The notes under the pieces were generated by a model. That model was not told where the DNA came from. It saw only the letters and a list, made by a program, of their open reading frames with translations, and did not search any database. A program made the translations under genes and the position numbers. From Acidimicrobiia bacterium (GTDB lineage Bacteria; Actinomycetota; Acidimicrobiia; Acidimicrobiales; Bin134), in NCBI GenBank assembly GCA_009843865.1, contig VYCQ01000012.1:1-64000 (forward strand): a DNA stretch of 64,000 bases, written 5' to 3'. The stretch's first letter is position 1. Each line of letters opens with the position of its first letter. This document shows, piece after piece, positions 61,534 through 64,000 of this stretch.

Positions 61534-62004
61534 ATGCAAGGATCCCCTGAAATTATCGAAATGCTCAACGAGATGCTCACTGCTGAGTTGACCGCTATCA
61601 ACCAATATTTTGCCCATTCAAAACTATGTGAGAATTGGGGTTATAAAGGGTTAGCAGCCAAGTATCGCGAGGAGTCCATCGAAGAGATGCATGATGCCGA
61701 GAGGCTGGTTGAGCGTATTTTGTTGTTAGAGGGCATGCCCAACTTGCAGCGACTAGGCAGCGTGATGGTGGGTGAGACGGTGCCGGAGCAATTTGAGTTG
61801 GATCTTGCTTTGGAGATAGCTGCGGTGGACCGTTATCGCAAAGGGATACAGCTAGCGTTAGATCATGGCGATGCGGGCACCCGAGAGTTGCTAGAGCGTG
61901 TGCTGGTGAATGAGGAAGCACACCTGGACTGGATTGAGACGCAACAACGGGTGGTGGCTGATATCGGTATTGAGCGCTACCTTCAGTCGCAGCTTGAGGA
62001 GTGA
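61534..62004 (+). CDS. bfr: Bacterioferritin
   Basis: 156 residues from ATG 61534; the frame opens at 61504 but 156-160 is usual. Ferroxidase ligands can be seen in [30 protein letters not shown] (also the heme Met) and [13 protein letters not shown]. It stores iron as a 24-mer with bound heme. It forms an operon with bfd. Confidence 0.95.
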   Translation: MQGSPEIIEMLNEMLTAELTAINQYFAHSKLCENWGYKGLAAKYREESIEEMHDAERLVERILLLEGMPNLQRLGSVMVGETVPEQFELDLALEIAAVDRYRKGIQLALDHGDAGTRELLERVLVNEEAHLDWIETQQRVVADIGIERYLQSQLEE

Positions 62005-62092
62005 TCGCTGCTGATTGTTAATTGTGGAGCTGTGCGGTTAGCCGGATATGCAGTCTTTCTTGTTGTGAGATTAGCTGACACGCTTAGTCGTT

Positions 62093-63103
62093 CTACAAAA
62101 ATCTGGCGATTGCATGGAGTGCGAGCCCAGCAAGGGCACCGATGAGGGTGCCGTTGATGCGGATGAATTGGAGATCACGGCCGACGCGGTGTTCGATGCG
62201 GGCGCTGGTGTCGTCGGCATCCCAGCGGGCTACTGTGTTGCCGATCACATTGGCCACTTCGGCTTGGGCGTGGTGAGCTAGGAGGCCCACTGCCGAAACT
62301 AGCCAGCCGTCTACGCGGTTTTGAAGGTTGGTATCGGATTGCAGTGATGCTCCTGCTCGGGCTAGCACTGTTTCTACTCGTGCTGCAAGCTGTTGATTGC
62401 TTTGGAGGCGCTGAGCGTAGTTTCGAAGCTCTGTGTCGATGCGCAGTCGTAGTTCGTGGTTGGGGTCGTTGGACATGTCGGCCAACACCCCCCGTACTCC
62501 CTTGTGCAAGCGAGTGAAGATGTGTTGGTCAAGCACCTTGGGCGTGTAGATGGGGGCTTCTTTAACAATGCGGTCTCGCAGCACTTCGTAGTTGTCCACC
62601 AGGAAGCGGTCGGCTCGTTCAACGGCGGCATCCACTATTGAGCGGTGGTGCCCGCCCTCTACCATCGACTCCAGTAGTCGGCCTAGTGCGGGTCCCGACA
62701 CCAGCCCGGCATCGCCCTCAGCGGCCAACCAGCGGCCCAGTGCCTCAGCGGGTGTCCGATCGGCTACCCAGCGAGCTAGATCGTCGGGTTCAAAGAAGTT
62801 GTCCTGTATAAATTCGCCCAAGCTGACACCGATGGCATCTTTGCGCCGGGGGATGATAGCGGTGTGGGGGATAGGGATTCTCAATGGGTGGCGGAACAGG
62901 GCGGTTACGGCGAACCAGTCAGCTAAACCGCCGATCATGGCCGCTTCAGCAGCCGCCTCTACATAGCCAGTCCAGCCTTTGCTGTCGGTGAGCAGCCGTA
63001 TGGCCACGAACAACATGGCGGCAATCATCAGCAGGCCGGTGGCTCTCAGTTTGGCGTGACGAAGCAAGGCAGGGTCGCTCAGGCGAGCGTTCGGGGCGTT
63101 CAT
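62093..63103 (-). CDS. DUF445 family membrane protein
   Basis: 336 residues, with EAAMIGGLADWFAVTALFRHPLRIPIPHTAIIPRRKDAIGVSLGEFIQDNFF, the DUF445 signature, an N-terminal membrane helix and a final one (FIRINGTLIGALAGLALHAI). Function unknown. Confidence 0.92.
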   Translation of the reverse strand: MNAPNARLSDPALLRHAKLRATGLLMIAAMLFVAIRLLTDSKGWTGYVEAAAEAAMIGGLADWFAVTALFRHPLRIPIPHTAIIPRRKDAIGVSLGEFIQDNFFEPDDLARWVADRTPAEALGRWLAAEGDAGLVSGPALGRLLESMVEGGHHRSIVDAAVERADRFLVDNYEVLRDRIVKEAPIYTPKVLDQHIFTRLHKGVRGVLADMSNDPNHELRLRIDTELRNYAQRLQSNQQLAARVETVLARAGASLQSDTNLQNRVDGWLVSAVGLLAHHAQAEVANVIGNTVARWDADDTSARIEHRVGRDLQFIRINGTLIGALAGLALHAIARFL

Positions 63104-63171
63104 GATTGCAGTGTGGGCATTACCTTATCCATGTCGACGCTCAATCAGTAGATGATGATAGTGCTGCTGTC

Positions 63172-63348
63172 TCAGGGGCGGACTTCCACGAATCCGGCCG
63201 CTGTGAAGTCGCCGTCGAATGCTAGGGCCTCTAGTATCCGTTCTCGTCGCATGATTTCGAAGCTGACCGCATCCACATAGGAGTAGGCCCGCTCATTGTG
63301 TTGGCGCAGCCATTTCCAGGCTCGCTCGGTGATTTGGGTATCCACCGG
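63172..63348 (-). pseudogene. 3' remnant of a PIN-domain toxin gene
   Basis: On the minus strand the frame reads DTQITERAWKWLRQHNERAY, then DAVSFEIMRRERILEAL, AFDGDFTAAGF and a stop. This is the C-terminal half of a VapC-type PIN domain. The N-terminal half with the first catalytic Asp is missing and there is no start codon or antitoxin gene. The rest of 63104-63579 shows no gene. Confidence 0.65.
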
Positions 63349-63579
63349 AGCTTGGGAAACACGGTTTGATTGGTTGATTGTGTCTAGAAGAAGTGTCTGC
63401 GAACTTCATTGGAGATAGATGATAGTAGGATCACGTTGGGTATGTTCAGGAGCTTCGTAGGCTCTCAGCCCTTGTGCGCCGTGGAGATGCGTGCGAGAGT
63501 TTAGCAGAGCGTATAGGCAGTGGGCCGCCCAAGTATTGCTGCTTGTTTGAATGGGGGTGGTTGCGTTTACGCTTTGGGC

Positions 63580-63996
63580 ATGGCACAGCAGGGATTAAGT
63601 CGGGCTGAGTTGATTAAAACATCGGGGCTAGCTGCTGAGCAGGTTGATTTAGCGATTGATGCTGGGCTGTTGGTGCCTGATAACTCGGGCCTGTTTAACG
63701 AAGATGCCGTGGTCATGCTTCAGGCTGGTGCCTCACTGGTGGATGCAGGGGTGAGCGTGCCCGACCTAGCTCGGTTGGCTGTGCGTCACGCTCGCAATGT
63801 GGAGGCGGTGGTGGATGAGGCTGTGGATCTGTTTTTGGCAGCTCTGGGCATCGATGCCCTGAACGCTAGTGATCTAGAGAACCTGCATCCTCTGGTAGAA
63901 GATTTGGTGCCTAAGGTGGTTGTTCTGGTGGGTGAGCATTTTCGTCGAACCTTGCTGAGCAGAGCGGTGGATCGCCTAGCAGAGCGGGTGAGATGA
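63580..63996 (+). CDS. MerR-like helix-turn-helix protein
   Basis: 138 residues from ATG 63580. LSRAELIKTSGLAAEQVDLAIDAGLL followed by FNEDAVVMLQAGASLVDAGVSVPDLARL has the layout of a MerR-type DNA-binding domain; the rest is helical. No effector domain is recognised. Probably complete, ending 4 bp before the window edge. Confidence 0.55.
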   Translation: MAQQGLSRAELIKTSGLAAEQVDLAIDAGLLVPDNSGLFNEDAVVMLQAGASLVDAGVSVPDLARLAVRHARNVEAVVDEAVDLFLAALGIDALNASDLENLHPLVEDLVPKVVVLVGEHFRRTLLSRAVDRLAERVR

Positions 63997-64000
63997 ATCC

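Noticed and set aside
1-64000. CRISPR arrays
   Set aside because: No series of short regularly spaced repeats was seen; all repeats are pairs or triples tied to gene duplication.

Overview
The window reads as chromosomal DNA from an actinobacterium, most likely of the class Acidimicrobiia. This is an inference from gene content: a PadR-type regulator beside inositol-3-phosphate synthase, DUF5318, DUF6049 and DUF445 proteins, the rpsF-ssb-rpsR-rplI-dnaB order, a bacterioferritin/Bfd pair, and mid-range GC with many GTG/TTG starts. No marker such as 16S rRNA is present to prove it.

Layout. 1-16.1 kb is an accessory region: a Fic protein, two large secreted PKD-like proteins, a restriction-modification (R-M) pair, an orphan methyltransferase, several toxin-antitoxin-like modules (one broken by a 22-bp tandem duplication), a TM2 protein with a structured leader, and a cluster of very small membrane/soluble protein pairs behind copies of one promoter. 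Decayed partial duplications are frequent here. 16.2-24.6 kb is housekeeping on the minus strand (dnaB, rplI, rpsR, ssb, rpsF, panB, DUF5318, a membrane protein, tRNA-Ala, a divergent Glu/Leu dehydrogenase-like protein, xseB, xseA). 24.6-29.8 kb holds copC and tadA, with one R-M cassette inserted between them and another directly after tadA. 29.8-35.9 kb carries tRNA-Ser, yajQ, htpX, acs, a midA-type methyltransferase and vapBC. 35.9-46.3 kb is a complex I operon nuoABCDHIJKLMN that lacks nuoEFG. 46.3-58.2 kb carries degV, a DUF6049 protein, cca, mazEF, ino1, padR, mscS, clpB and a cyclophilin lipoprotein. 58.2-61.1 kb is an IS1595-type transposon with its own methyltransferase and HNH-like nuclease as passengers. 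61.1-64 kb has bfd-bfr, a DUF445 protein, a vapC remnant and a MerR-like gene.

The most notable signal is a 57-nt leader that aligns without gaps upstream of four unrelated DNA methyltransferase genes (around 4.36, 12.85, 25.26 and 27.61 kb). In all four an ATG sits at the same offset, opening a short leader ORF. In two loci this frame runs to an ATGA overlap with the methyltransferase start; one of those copies has an in-frame TGA. Different R-M genes therefore appear to have been loaded behind one conserved expression leader, and two of the cassettes are followed by partial copies of the 3' end of the gene before them. Together with the R-M transposon, the window has five methyltransferases and four candidate restriction enzymes among core genes.
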